A DNA stretch of 36,081 nt from Streptomyces tanashiensis (GTDB lineage: Bacteria > Actinomycetota > Actinomycetes > Streptomycetales > Streptomycetaceae). The position numbers and the translations under genes are program-made. The notes below the pieces were generated by a model. That model saw nothing but the letters and a program-made list of their open reading frames with translations, made no database searches and was not told where the DNA came from. Location: positions 1 to 36,081 of the forward strand of contig NZ_BMRZ01000029.1 in the NCBI RefSeq assembly GCF_014648895.1. Reading direction: 5' to 3'. Shown here one piece after another: positions 9,089-17,665 of this stretch. Within the stretch, counting starts at the first letter, position 1; each line of letters begins with the position of its first letter.

Positions 9089-10453
9089 TCAGTCGGTCGC
9101 CCGGACCAGGGCGAGGACCTCGTCGCGGATCTTGGCCATGGTGGCCTCGTCGCGGGCCTCGACGTTGAGGCGGAGCAGCGGCTCCGTGTTGGAGGCGCGG
9201 AGGTTGAACCACCAGTCCGCCGCGGTCACGGTCAGGCCGTCGAGTTCGTCGAGGGTCACGCCCTCGCCCTCGTACGCCGCCCTGACCTTGGCCGCGCTGG
9301 CCGCCTGGTCCGCGACCGTCGAGTTGATCTCGCCCGAGGAGGCGTAGCGGTCGTAGGCGGAGACCAGGTCGGACAGGGTGCCCTCCTGGCCGCCCAGGGC
9401 CGCGAGGACGTGGAGCGCGGCGAGCATGCCGGTGTCGGCGTTCCAGAAGTCCTTGAAGTAGTAGTGCGCCGAGTGCTCGCCGCCGAAGATCGCTCCGGTC
9501 TTCGCCATCTCCTCCTTGATGAAGGAGTGGCCGACGCGGGTGCGGACCGGCTCGCCGCCCTGCTCGCGGACGACTTCCGGCACCGACCAGGAGGTGATCA
9601 GGTTGTGGATGATCGTCCCGCCGGGGTTCTTGGCGAGCTCGCGCGCGGCGACGAGGGCCGTGATCGCGGACGGGGAGACCGGCTCGCCGCGCTCGTCGAC
9701 GACGAAGCAGCGGTCGGCGTCGCCGTCGAAGGCGAGGCCGAGGTCGGCGCCCTCGGCGAGGACGCGGGCCTGGAGGTCGACGATGTTCTTGGGGTCGAGC
9801 GGGTTCGCCTCGTGGTTCGGGAAGGTGCCGTCGAGCTCGAAGTACATCGGGACCGTCGTGAGCGGGAGGCCGTCGAAGACCGTCGGGACGGTGTGGCCGC
9901 CCATGCCGTTGCCCGCGTCGACGACGACCTTGAGGGGGCGGATCGCGGTGAGGTCGACGAGGCCCTTCAGGTGCGCGGCGTAGTCCGCGAGGGTGTCGCG
10001 CTCGGTGATGGTGCCCGGCGTCGCGGCCGCCTCGGGGGCGCCGGTCTCCGTCCACTCCTCGGCGAGGGCGCGGATGTCGGCGAGGCCGGTGTCCTGCCCG
10101 ACGGGGGCGGCGCCGGCGCGGCACATCTTGATGCCGTTGTACTGGGCCGGGTTGTGGGAGGCGGTGAACATGGCGCCGGGCAGGCCGAGGCTGCCGGAGG
10201 CGAAGTACAGCTGGTCCGTGGAGCAGAGCCCGATGAGGGTGACGTCGGCGCCGAGGCGGGCCGCGCCGCGGGCGAAGGCCGCCGCGAGGCCGGGCGAGGA
10301 GGGGCGCATGTCGTGGCCGACGACGATCGCGTCCGCGTCCGTCACCCGGACGAAGGCGGCGCCGAAGAGCTCGGCGAGCGTCTCGTCCCACTGGTCGGGT
10401 ACGACTCCGCGGATGTCGTACGCCTTCACGATCTGCGACAGATCGGCAGTCAC
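9089..10453 (-). CDS. manB: Phosphomannomutase / phosphoglucomutase
   Basis: A 454-residue enzyme of the alpha-D-phosphohexomutase family, converting mannose-6-P to mannose-1-P. It begins VTADLSQIVKAYDIRGVVPD from a GTG at 10453, with GGAGGG about 8 bases upstream. The phosphoserine loop TASHNP (Ser99) lies in MFTASHNPAQYNGIKMC. The magnesium loop DGDADR lies at about 242-247, the sugar-recognition loop GGEHSAHYYF at about 321, and the phosphate loop RASNTEPLLRLNVEA near the C-terminus. All four active-site loops are intact. With manA and the pyrophosphorylase at 22472-23554 it completes the GDP-mannose pathway. Confidence 0.96.
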   Translation of the reverse strand: MTADLSQIVKAYDIRGVVPDQWDETLAELFGAAFVRVTDADAIVVGHDMRPSSPGLAAAFARGAARLGADVTLIGLCSTDQLYFASGSLGLPGAMFTASHNPAQYNGIKMCRAGAAPVGQDTGLADIRALAEEWTETGAPEAAATPGTITERDTLADYAAHLKGLVDLTAIRPLKVVVDAGNGMGGHTVPTVFDGLPLTTVPMYFELDGTFPNHEANPLDPKNIVDLQARVLAEGADLGLAFDGDADRCFVVDERGEPVSPSAITALVAARELAKNPGGTIIHNLITSWSVPEVVREQGGEPVRTRVGHSFIKEEMAKTGAIFGGEHSAHYYFKDFWNADTGMLAALHVLAALGGQEGTLSDLVSAYDRYASSGEINSTVADQAASAAKVRAAYEGEGVTLDELDGLTVTAADWWFNLRASNTEPLLRLNVEARDEATMAKIRDEVLALVRATD

Positions 10454-10567
10454 GGATCCACCCTCCTGATTTCTCCACACGCGTGTGCGGCGCGTGTACG
10501 GAACGCCAAAACTACCCGGAGACCGGCGATACGGGGCCGGGGGTACGTGGAGGGTGGCCTGTTGCCG

Positions 10568-10951
10568 TCAGTTGTCGGGCGAACGGAGCACTCTGAGGTG
10601 CCCGCGGCGCCCGACCTCCATGGGGTCGCCGCCGCGGCCTCCGCCGCCCTTGCCGCCGGCTCCGGCGGCGCGTTCCTGGGGGCGGGCCGCCTCCCGTACC
10701 GCGTTGGCCAGCGCTTCGAGGTCGTCGCCGCTGGGGCGGGCGGGGGCGGACCCGTCGGAGAGCCGCACCACCTCCCAGCCGCGCGGGGCGGTGAGGCGCT
10801 CGCTGTGCTCGGCGCACAGGTCGTAGCAGTGGGGCTCGGCGTAGGTGGCGAGCGGGCCGAGGACCGCAGTCGAGTCGGCATAGACGTACGTCAGTGTCGC
10901 GACGGCAGGGCGGCCGCACGCGGTGCGCGAACAGCGACGTACAGGGCTCAC
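10568..10951 (-). CDS. DUF3499 family protein, Cys/His-rich
   Basis: A 127-residue actinobacterial protein beginning VSPVRRCSRTACGRPAVATLTYVYADSTAVLGPL. Cysteines in RRCSRTACG and the later HCYDLCAEHSERL suggest a small zinc-binding fold. The C-terminal half is Ala/Gly-rich and probably disordered. The GTG start at 10951 lies just downstream of a -10-like TACCGT with no Shine-Dalgarno, consistent with a leaderless message. The mycobacterial counterpart (Rv3258c) is also beside manB. Function is unknown. Confidence 0.85.
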   Translation of the reverse strand: MSPVRRCSRTACGRPAVATLTYVYADSTAVLGPLATYAEPHCYDLCAEHSERLTAPRGWEVVRLSDGSAPARPSGDDLEALANAVREAARPQERAAGAGGKGGGGRGGDPMEVGRRGHLRVLRSPDN

Positions 10952-10959
10952 GACGTTGG

Positions 10960-10965
10960 ACGGTA
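10960..10965 (-). promoter_or_regulatory. -10-like box for a leaderless DUF3499 transcript
   Basis: TACCGT on the minus strand ends 8 bases before the GTG start codon, which would place transcription initiation at or within a few bases of it. There is no clear TTGACA-like -35. Confidence 0.4.
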
Positions 10966-11286
10966 CCGCACTCTTGAGCGGGCCGCGACGACTCTCCCTC
11001 AGGTCACTCCACCGTGTCGCGGTGTGACCTCCGACACCCCCCTTCGAGTGGTGACGGCTCTGACCTGCGCGGGAGGGGGCGTACGGGGGTGGGGGCGGGG
11101 GGCTATCCGGACACCTTGGGATACAAATCCGGTCAACCAGGGCCAGATGGCCGATCGTGACGGGCCGTCGAATCGGGCGCGGGGTCGGCCGGAATGTTCA
11201 GGTTTCGACAGGGGCCGCGGCGAGGGCGGGGGCACGCCGCAAAAGTCGGCGAGGATGCGCCACGGTGCGGTGGGACGGATGAGGGT
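10966..11286. other. Divergent intergenic region, no gene recognised
   Basis: This is the gap between the divergent DUF3499 and zincin-like genes. It holds G-rich tracts around 11080-11105, and I recognise no RNA gene. A frame open from ATG 11194 runs into the zincin-like gene but has no Shine-Dalgarno and low-complexity content. Confidence 0.4.
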
Positions 11287-11292
11287 TACGCT
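11287..11292 (+). promoter_or_regulatory. -10-like box for a leaderless zincin-like gene
   Basis: TACGCT ends 6-9 bases before the adjacent GTG (11299) and ATG (11302) codons, so the transcript would begin at the start codon. The -35 is not obvious. Confidence 0.4.
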
Positions 11293-11301
11293 GCGTCAGT
11301 G

Positions 11302-11757
11302 ATGGACAGTCCTGTGCCGCCGAGCCCCTCGCACCGTCCCACGGAGCCCCCGGCGGAGCCTCGGGTCCGCCGCCGCGACCGGCACGGCCGCGGGATGCGG
11401 GGACCTGTCGCGCCGCCGCAGGTGCCGCTCTCCGCGAGCCGGGCCGACACCTTCCGCGATCTCGTCCTCGACTCGGTGGAGCGCCTCGAACGGCGCTGGC
11501 CGCAGCTGGCGGACGTCGACTTCATGGTGATGGAGGTGCCGCCGGCCGTGTCGGGCGAGACGGTGCCGCTGGGCGGCTCGTTGCCCGCCGAGAAGAACGA
11601 GCCCGCCCGGGTGGTCGTCTACCGGCGGCCCGTCGAGATCCGCTCGAAGAGCCGGGAGGAGCGGGCGCTCCTGGTCCACGAGGTCGTCGTGGAGCAGGTC
11701 GCCGAGCTCCTCGGGCTCTCCCCCGAGTCGGTCGATCCCCGGTACGGGCAGGACTGA
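11302..11757 (+). CDS. Metallopeptidase-like (zincin fold) protein with degenerate HExxH
   Basis: A 151-residue protein (MDSPVPPSPSHRPTEPPAEP from ATG 11302; GTG 11299 is one codon earlier in frame). The first ~45 residues are Pro/Arg-rich. The rest resembles the small bacterial metallopeptidase family PF06262: FRDLVLDSVERLERRWPQLADVDFMVMEVP, RVVVYRRPVEIRSKSREERALLVHEVVVEQVAELLGLSPESVDPRYG. The HExxH position reads HEVVV followed by E131, so the second zinc histidine is missing and catalysis is doubtful. In mycobacteria the equivalent gene (Rv3259) is likewise between the DUF3499 gene and whiB2. No signal peptide. Confidence 0.8.
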   Translation: MDSPVPPSPSHRPTEPPAEPRVRRRDRHGRGMRGPVAPPQVPLSASRADTFRDLVLDSVERLERRWPQLADVDFMVMEVPPAVSGETVPLGGSLPAEKNEPARVVVYRRPVEIRSKSREERALLVHEVVVEQVAELLGLSPESVDPRYGQD

Positions 11758-11767
11758 TCCCGGACCG

Positions 11768-11805
11768 GTACGGGCGGAACCGGTCCCGGACCGATCCGCC
11801 CGTAC
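11768..11805. terminator. Bidirectional terminator between convergent genes
   Basis: GTACGGGCGGA (11768-11778) pairs with TCCGCCCGTAC (11795-11805), an 11-bp perfect stem. The loop holds a second self-complementary pair CGGTCC/GGACCG. It lies in the 64-bp gap between the stops of the zincin-like and DUF5719 genes. Confidence 0.7.
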
Positions 11806-11821
11806 GGGGGAACGCAGGGAC

Positions 11822-13369
11822 TCAGTCGAGTACGCCGAGGTCCTGGTGGGCCGAGGGGACCTCGACCGTGCCCCGGTCGTCGACGAAGGTCTGGACGGTG
11901 AACATCGGAACGCCGTCCTCCGGGAGGGCGAGCGTCCGGGCCGCGTGCACCTTGCCGCCCGAGAGCGGCTCGACGGTCAGCGCGTAGGAGCCCTTGAGGC
12001 CCCCGGGCACGAGGTCGGTCAGGACCGTCGTCGTGCCCGCCTTGACCGTGACGGTCCTCGACACCGGCGTCCCTCCCGCGGAACCGGCCGAGGCGGTGAC
12101 CTTGACCCGGGCCTCGGCGCCGGGCGCGGTCAGGGAGAGCGTCGAGCCCTTGGCCCGGTTGTCGGCGACCGTCGCGCGGGCCGAGACGGCCGCGGTCGCC
12201 GGGATGAACGCGATCTCGGTGTTCGCGCCCTTGCCGCGCACCACCTGGAGGGCCGCCACGACCGGGGTCGGCTTCTTCGGGTCGCTCGGGGTGAGCAGCA
12301 GGGATCCCACCGCGCCCCGGGTGAGGTCCGGCAGGTCGGCGGCGGCCGTCATCCCCGACTTCACGTGGAGGGAGTCGGCGCCCGCCGGGACGATCGTGCC
12401 GCTCGCGGTGACCAGCTGGACCTTGAGGTCGGCGTCCTCCTCGCCGGGGGCGAAGGCCACGAGCCGCACGGAGGTGGCGTCGGCCGGGATGCCGGGGAGC
12501 ACGGCGCTGCTCGCGGGGTCGGCGGCCGGGGCGATCCAGTCGCTGCCGAGCTTGTCGTCCGCCGCGGCGACGGCGGCGCCGACGCGTCCGCTGCGGGTGG
12601 TGACGTGGACGGTGACGTCCTTCCGGCCGGCCTCGCTCGTGAGGGTGGAGAGGAGCACCGGGACGGTGGAGCGGGCGGGGACCGGGATGCCCTCGGTGAA
12701 CTGGGACTTGAGGAGGCCCTCGGGGCCGTACAGCTCGATGTCGGCGACGGCGGCCGTGTCGTCCGGGTTGGTGAGGTGGACGTAGTCCTGGCGGTCCTTG
12801 GCGGTGGAGGCGGCCGGGAACCAGAAGTCGGTGTCGGGGACGCCGCAGCCGAGACCGAGGAGACCGCGCGCGCCGCCGGCCGGGACGACGGTCGTCTGCT
12901 GGACGGTCCAGCCGGGGGCGAGGGCGCCGGTCGCGGAGCCGGTGAGGGCGGGCACCGAGGCGCCGTCCGCCTCGGCCGTGACGGGCTTGCCGGGGGCGGT
13001 GACGGTGGCCGGGGCCTTGGCGGCCTTCGGCGTCTTGCCGGTCTTCCCGGTGCCGCCCGAGGGCGTCGCGCCGGCGGCGGTCCGGAGCAGCGCGGTGGGC
13101 GGCTCGGCCTTGCCGGCGGCGGAGCCGGCGCCCGTGCTCGTACCCGTACCCGTACCCGTACCCGTCGGGGTGTACGAGGTGTAGAGCGTCTCGGCCACCT
13201 CGGAGGTGCTGGGCACCGGGCAGACGAGGCCGGCGCGCTCCACCGGCAGGCGGGTGGTGGCCTTCGCCTCGGGGGCGGCGGTGCCGTCCGGGGCGGTGAG
13301 GGCCGCGAAGCCGGTGACGGCGGCGAGGGCCGTGGCGCCCGCGATCAGGGAGAGGGTCGTGCGCTTCAC
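11822..13369 (-). CDS. DUF5719 family secreted protein
   Basis: A 515-residue exported protein. VKRTTLSLIAGATALAAVTGFAALTAPDGTAAPEA is a signal peptide, cleavable after about residue 30. A Thr/Gly/Pro linker follows, with a TGTGTGTG run encoded by a hexanucleotide microsatellite. Beta-rich segments come next (TDFWFPAASTAKDRQDYVHLTNPDDTAAVADIELYGPEG). The GTG start at 13369 overlaps the TGA of the upstream glycosyltransferase in a GTGA arrangement, implying translational coupling. This pairing with a large membrane glycosyltransferase suggests a partner outside the membrane in envelope glycan synthesis; that is an inference, and no enzyme motif is visible. Confidence 0.85.
   Translation of the reverse strand: MKRTTLSLIAGATALAAVTGFAALTAPDGTAAPEAKATTRLPVERAGLVCPVPSTSEVAETLYTSYTPTGTGTGTGTSTGAGSAAGKAEPPTALLRTAAGATPSGGTGKTGKTPKAAKAPATVTAPGKPVTAEADGASVPALTGSATGALAPGWTVQQTTVVPAGGARGLLGLGCGVPDTDFWFPAASTAKDRQDYVHLTNPDDTAAVADIELYGPEGLLKSQFTEGIPVPARSTVPVLLSTLTSEAGRKDVTVHVTTRSGRVGAAVAAADDKLGSDWIAPAADPASSAVLPGIPADATSVRLVAFAPGEEDADLKVQLVTASGTIVPAGADSLHVKSGMTAAADLPDLTRGAVGSLLLTPSDPKKPTPVVAALQVVRGKGANTEIAFIPATAAVSARATVADNRAKGSTLSLTAPGAEARVKVTASAGSAGGTPVSRTVTVKAGTTTVLTDLVPGGLKGSYALTVEPLSGGKVHAARTLALPEDGVPMFTVQTFVDDRGTVEVPSAHQDLGVLD
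13141..13164. repeat. Hexanucleotide microsatellite inside the DUF5719 gene
   Basis: Four exact TACCCG units. In the gene they encode a Thr-Gly run. The unit length is a multiple of three, so copy-number change would alter linker length without breaking the frame. Confidence 0.85.
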
Positions 13370-16300
13370 TGGTTGCTGCTCCCGTCGGGACGCTGCTCGG
13401 TCTCGTGGCCCTGGGGGTATCCGTAGCCGTAGCCGTACGGGTCGTACTGCTGCTGGTCGTACTGCTGCGGCTGCTGCGGGTCGTACTGCTGAGGCTGCTC
13501 GTAGCCCTGCTCACCGTAGGGCTGGGGCTGCTGCTCGTACCCCTGCTGGGGGTACGCGTACGGCTGCTGCTGGTACGGGTCGGCCGCGTAGTCCTGGTAG
13601 TAGCCCTGATCGGCGTACGGCTGGGTCTGCGGCTGGTCCTGGGCCTGCTGCGCCGGGGCCGGGGCGTAGGCGGGGTCGTAACCGCCGTCCCAGTCCTGTT
13701 CCTGCTCCCGGGGCTCGTAGGACTGCTGCTCCGGGATCGGGGCCGGCTCGCCCTTCGAGGCCCCGAAGGCGTCGAAGGTGTCGGGGGCCGGCTCGGCGGA
13801 CCCCGTCTCCGCCTCCGCTTCGGCGGCGGCACGCAGGCGGCGGGCGCGGCGGCCGTCGCCCTCCGTCGCCTGGGCGGGGATCGCGAGCTCCTCCTCGGGG
13901 AGGTCGTCGTCGATCTCGCGGCGCCGCCCGGGCAGGGCGAGGACGAGCAGGACGACGGCGAGGCCGGCCTGGGCCCAGATCCACGCGGTGTGGGTGAGCG
14001 GCTCGTCGTACGTGAGGTCGAGGCGGCCGCCCTGGGCGGGGAGCTCGAAGCCCTGGGCCCAGCCGTCGACGGTGGTGCGGGTGAGTTCCTTGCCGTCGAG
14101 GGTGGCGGTCCAGCCCTCGGCGGCGCGGTCGGCGAGGCGCAGGACGCGGCCCGCGGGTCCCGCCGGGACCTCGGTGTGCGCCTCGACGGGCCCGGCGGCG
14201 ACGGCGACCGGCCGGGCGGTCTCCTGCGCCTTCTCGGTGTCGGCGGTCTTCGCCGCGGGCGGGACGATCATGAGCCGGGCGATCTCGCGGTCCACGCGCC
14301 AGAGCGCGCTGCCGTCGAGCTGGCTGAGGCGGCTGAGTCCGGGCGTGGAGTCGAGGACGCGGCTCATCTGGCGCGGTGCGCCGTCCCGTACGAGGACGTA
14401 GCGGACGGCGTAGCCGCTGAGCTCCTGGGTCTGGTCGGCGCCGGAGCCGGCGACGAGGTGGGCGACGACCGCGTCGAGGCGCGGGTCGTCCTCGGCGGCC
14501 GCGGTGAGTTCGCCGTCGCCGAGGCGGGCGCCGGAGCCGCGGACCAGGGTGTAGGCGACCTCGCCGGGCGCGCCGCCGGCGAGGACGAGGGTGCGGGGCT
14601 GGTCGCGGGTGCCGCTCTCCTCGGCGACGAAGGCCGGGACCTGGACCGGGTCGCGCCGGGTCAGCGGGCCGTCGGCGCCGCCGATCATCCAGCCGACGGC
14701 GGCGACGGCGGGGCCGAGGGCGCAGGCGAGGGCGATGAGGGCGGCGACGGGCTGGCGCCAGCCGAAGCCGTGGGCGGCGACGCGGGTGCGGCCGCCCTCG
14801 GCGCCGATCATGCCGGCGGCGACGAGGGCCGCGCCGTACACGAGGGTGGCGGGTCCGGCCCAGCCGGTGCCGCCGGCGCCGTTGGAGAGGACGGCGAGGA
14901 GGAGTCCGGCGAGGGCGGCGGCCCAGGCGGCGCGGACGGCGAGCTGCCGCTCCTCGCGCAGCAGTCCGGCCAGGCCGGCGAGGACGAGGCCGATCAGGAG
15001 CAGGCCGCCGGTGGTGCCGGGCCCGCCCGGGCTGGTGCCGAGCAGGTCCAGCGCGGTGGCCGTGCCCGTGCGGATGTCGAGGCCGGCCTCGCGCAGGAAG
15101 GCGCCGGGGTCGGTGAGGAGGGTGAGCGACCAGGGTGCGAGGACGAGCAGCGGGGTGCCGACGGCGGCGAGGAACCGCAGCCCGTACGCGGTGATGTCGG
15201 AGCGGCGGACCACGAGCACGCCGAGGCCGAGGAGGACGGCGAGCGGCCAGACGACCGGGGTGAACGCCATCGCGAAGGTGAGCAGGAAGGTGTACGCCCA
15301 GGTGGCGCGCCAGCTGCCCCGGTCGGGCCGGTTGAAGCCGTGGGCGGCGACGGCGGCGCGGGCGATCAGCGGGAGCAGGATCGCGAGGACGGCGGTGCCG
15401 AGCCGGCCGGCGGCGAGGGCCCCGGTGGCGGCGGGCAGGAAGGCGTACGCGATGGCACCCCAGGCGCGCAGGAGCCGGGACTCGACGATGCCGCGGGCGG
15501 CGAAGTACGCGGTGAAGCCGGCGAGCGGGACCGAGCAGACGAGCAGCAGGGTCAGCGCCGTGGAGGTGGAGCCGAGGAACAGCGCGGAGAGCGCGGCCAG
15601 GACGGCGAGGTAGGGCGGGGCGGTCTGGGTGCCGCCGGTGCCGAGGGCGTGCCACGCGTCGGCGTACCGCGACCAGAGGCCGGAGACGGTGTCGGGGGCG
15701 GGCAGCAGGGCGCCGCCGGCCAGCGAGCCGCCGGCGAAGAGGTTGCGGCAGGCGACCAGGGAGATGAGGAGGAGCAGGCCGAAGAGGACCGGTCCGGGCT
15801 TGCGGGCGATCTTCTTGAGCCGCGCGAACTGCTCGATCTCCAGGTAGTCGGCGTCGTCGCCGCCGGGGCCCGACTCGACGACGCCGTGGCGGGAGCCGCC
15901 GGTGTCGGTCTCGGCGCCGCCGAAGTGGGAGGCGATCTGCTCGACGGTGGCGCGGACGGTGGCGCCGGGCGGCGGGAAGAGGGACCGGAACTCGCTGTTG
16001 AGGACGGCCGGGTTCTTGCGGCGCTTGCGGGCGGCGAGGATCTTCTCGGGGCGCAGCAGGGTCGCGAAGAGGCCCATGACCTCGTCGACCGCCTGGCCCG
16101 GTGCCTTGCCGACGAGGTAGGCGAGGGTGCGGAGCAGGGTGCTGAGGACGAGCCGCACGAGGACGTACGGCAGCGCGCGGCCGCGGGCGTTGGCCAGCAG
16201 GGTGTGGACGGCGCCCGCCTTGTCGACCCGGTGCGGGTTGGCGGCCGTGCGCCCGGCGCAGTCGACGGTGCGGCGCTCGCGGGCGGAGGCCTCGGCGTGC

Positions 16301-17076
16301 CGCAGGACGGCGTCGGGGGCGACGAGGACGCGGAAGCCGGCGGAGTGCGCGCGCCAGCACAGGTCCACGTCGTCGCGCATGAGGGGCAGGCGCCGGTCGA
16401 AGCCGCCGAGGCTCTCGAAGACGTCGCGGCGGATCAGCATGCCGGCGGTGGAGACGGAGAGGACGGAGCGGACCTGGTCGTGCTGGCCCTGGTCCTGCTC
16501 GCGGCGGTCGAGTCCGGTCCAGCGGCGGCCGCTGCGGGCGATGCTGACGCCGGCTTCGAGGAGCTGCTTCCGGTCGTACCAGCCGCGCAGCTTGGGGCCG
16601 ATGACGGCGGCTTCGCTGTCCGAGTCGGCGACGCGCAGGAGTTCGGCGAGGGCGCCGGGCTCGGGGGCGCAGTCGTCGTGGAGGAGCCAGAGCCACTGGA
16701 CCGGTTCGCCGTGCGGAAGTTCGGGGAGGTCGTACGCCTCGTCGTTCCAGGTGCGGCTGACGGGGTCCCAGCCGCTGGGGCGCTTCAGATAGGGCAGGTC
16801 CTCGGGTCCGAGCGGGGGCGCGGTGCGGGCGGCCTCCTCGACGGCGGCACCGAAGCCGGTGCGGCGGGCGAGGTGCAGGACGCGGTCGGCGCCGATGGCG
16901 TCGGCGACGAGCTGCGCCGAGTCGTCGGCGCTGCCGGTGTCGGCCGCCACCACGTTCTGCACGGGGCGCTCCTGGGCGAGCAGCCCGGCGAGCGCGTCGG
17001 GCAGCCAGCGGGCGCCGTCGTGGGTGACGAGCACGGCGGTGACGACGTGTCGCGGAAACTCAGGAGTTGAGGACAT
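13366..17076 (-). CDS. Large membrane glycosyltransferase, family 2 domain plus multi-spanning region
   Basis: A 1236-residue protein. The N-terminal ~280 residues form a GT-A family 2 domain: VTAVLVTHDGARWLPDALAGLL, AADTGSADDS, LWLLHDDCAPEPGAL (DD motif), and LMRDDVDLCWRAHSAGFRVLVAPDAVLRH. A soluble linker follows, then more than ten hydrophobic segments from about residue 430 to 800. An extracytoplasmic beta-rich region leads to a final membrane helix near 1040 (AWIWAQAGLAVVLLVLALPGRRR). The last ~120 residues are extremely Gln/Tyr/Pro-rich (QQYDPQQPQQYDQQQYDPYG). It probably builds or exports a cell-surface glycan, using a nucleotide sugar or polyprenyl-phosphate sugar; the substrate is unknown. 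It lies just downstream of whiB, past a strong hairpin, and overlaps the DUF5719 gene by 4 bases. Confidence 0.88.
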   Translation of the reverse strand: MSSTPEFPRHVVTAVLVTHDGARWLPDALAGLLAQERPVQNVVAADTGSADDSAQLVADAIGADRVLHLARRTGFGAAVEEAARTAPPLGPEDLPYLKRPSGWDPVSRTWNDEAYDLPELPHGEPVQWLWLLHDDCAPEPGALAELLRVADSDSEAAVIGPKLRGWYDRKQLLEAGVSIARSGRRWTGLDRREQDQGQHDQVRSVLSVSTAGMLIRRDVFESLGGFDRRLPLMRDDVDLCWRAHSAGFRVLVAPDAVLRHAEASARERRTVDCAGRTAANPHRVDKAGAVHTLLANARGRALPYVLVRLVLSTLLRTLAYLVGKAPGQAVDEVMGLFATLLRPEKILAARKRRKNPAVLNSEFRSLFPPPGATVRATVEQIASHFGGAETDTGGSRHGVVESGPGGDDADYLEIEQFARLKKIARKPGPVLFGLLLLISLVACRNLFAGGSLAGGALLPAPDTVSGLWSRYADAWHALGTGGTQTAPPYLAVLAALSALFLGSTSTALTLLLVCSVPLAGFTAYFAARGIVESRLLRAWGAIAYAFLPAATGALAAGRLGTAVLAILLPLIARAAVAAHGFNRPDRGSWRATWAYTFLLTFAMAFTPVVWPLAVLLGLGVLVVRRSDITAYGLRFLAAVGTPLLVLAPWSLTLLTDPGAFLREAGLDIRTGTATALDLLGTSPGGPGTTGGLLLIGLVLAGLAGLLREERQLAVRAAWAAALAGLLLAVLSNGAGGTGWAGPATLVYGAALVAAGMIGAEGGRTRVAAHGFGWRQPVAALIALACALGPAVAAVGWMIGGADGPLTRRDPVQVPAFVAEESGTRDQPRTLVLAGGAPGEVAYTLVRGSGARLGDGELTAAAEDDPRLDAVVAHLVAGSGADQTQELSGYAVRYVLVRDGAPRQMSRVLDSTPGLSRLSQLDGSALWRVDREIARLMIVPPAAKTADTEKAQETARPVAVAAGPVEAHTEVPAGPAGRVLRLADRAAEGWTATLDGKELTRTTVDGWAQGFELPAQGGRLDLTYDEPLTHTAWIWAQAGLAVVLLVLALPGRRREIDDDLPEEELAIPAQATEGDGRRARRLRAAAEAEAETGSAEPAPDTFDAFGASKGEPAPIPEQQSYEPREQEQDWDGGYDPAYAPAPAQQAQDQPQTQPYADQGYYQDYAADPYQQQPYAYPQQGYEQQPQPYGEQGYEQPQQYDPQQPQQYDQQQYDPYGYGYGYPQGHETEQRPDGSSNQ

Positions 17077-17158
17077 CGAGCTACGGGCCCTCCGGCCGGG
17101 GTCGCCCGCGGGGGGCGTGGGGAGCGTCTCGGACGGAGGCCCACACTAACGGCTGCAC

Positions 17159-17251
17159 GCGGAGCGGTCCGCCGCCCTGTGGACAGACCGTGCGGGAGGG
17201 CTTCGTAACGGACACCGGGCCGGACACGCGGAACGGTCCGCCGCCTGTGGA
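17159..17251. repeat. Direct repeat downstream of whiB
   Basis: Two near-identical copies of about 25 bases lie at 17159-17183 and 17228-17251, differing by one substitution and one base of length. Both contain CGGTCCGCCGCC and CTGTGGA. The second forms the left arm of the terminator below. Confidence 0.7.
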
Positions 17252-17274
17252 GGTGCACAGGGGGCGGACCGTTC
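17231..17274 (-). terminator. Long hairpin terminator behind whiB
   Basis: GAACGGTCCGCC (17231-17242) pairs with GGCGGACCGTTC (17263-17274). After one G-G mismatch the stem continues CCTGTG (17244-17249) with CACAGG (17256-17261), leaving a 6-base loop. Eighteen pairs in total lie between whiB and the glycosyltransferase gene. Confidence 0.8.
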
Positions 17275-17329
17275 GTCATGTCCTGGTGCGCGCGTCGTGG
17301 CGCGCGGGGCCGGGCGGGCTTCTCGCGGT

Positions 17330-17593
17330 TCAGACGGCGGCCTTCTTCAGGCGGCGTCGCTCGCGCTCGGAGAGGCCGCCCCAGATGCCGAAGCGTTCGT
17401 CGTTCTGCAGGGCGTATTCGAGGCACTCGGAGCGGACCTCGCAGGCGAGGCAGACCTTCTTGGCCTCGCGGGTCGAGCCGCCCTTCTCGGGGAAGAAGGA
17501 CTCGGGATCGGTCTGGGCGCACAGCGCGCGCTCCTGCCAGCCGAGTTCCTCGTCCGCGTCCTCGACCAGCAGTTCCTGGAACAACTCGGTCAT
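17330..17593 (-). CDS. whiB: WhiB, iron-sulfur developmental transcription regulator
   Basis: An 87-residue Wbl-family protein starting MTELFQELLVEDADEELGWQ. The four cluster-ligand cysteines are C25, C48, C51 and C57 (CLACEVRSEC), binding a [4Fe-4S] cluster. The GIWGG turn lies at 69-73, and the basic tail ERERRRLKKAAV is the DNA-contacting segment. The sequence is nearly that of the Streptomyces WhiB needed with WhiA for sporulation septation; the mycobacterial counterpart is WhiB2/WhmD. The open frame extends upstream of ATG 17593, but the promoter lies inside that part, so 17593 is the start. A hairpin terminator follows. No other Wbl gene is in the window. Confidence 0.97.
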   Translation of the reverse strand: MTELFQELLVEDADEELGWQERALCAQTDPESFFPEKGGSTREAKKVCLACEVRSECLEYALQNDERFGIWGGLSERERRRLKKAAV

Positions 17594-17665
17594 GTGCGCC
17601 CCTCGTCTGTTCTGTGCGTCCCCGTGATGTTGCCGGGGCGAACCCGGCCGAACGACACGAGTGAA

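Noticed and set aside
11194..11301. N-terminal extension of the zincin-like protein from ATG 11194
   Set aside because: No ribosome site, Arg/Gly low-complexity content, and a better leaderless start at 11299/11302.
8582..11302. 906-codon plus-strand open frame opposite Trm112, manB and DUF3499
   Set aside because: Runs antisense through three well-supported genes; Arg/Gly/Glu-rich without recognisable domains.
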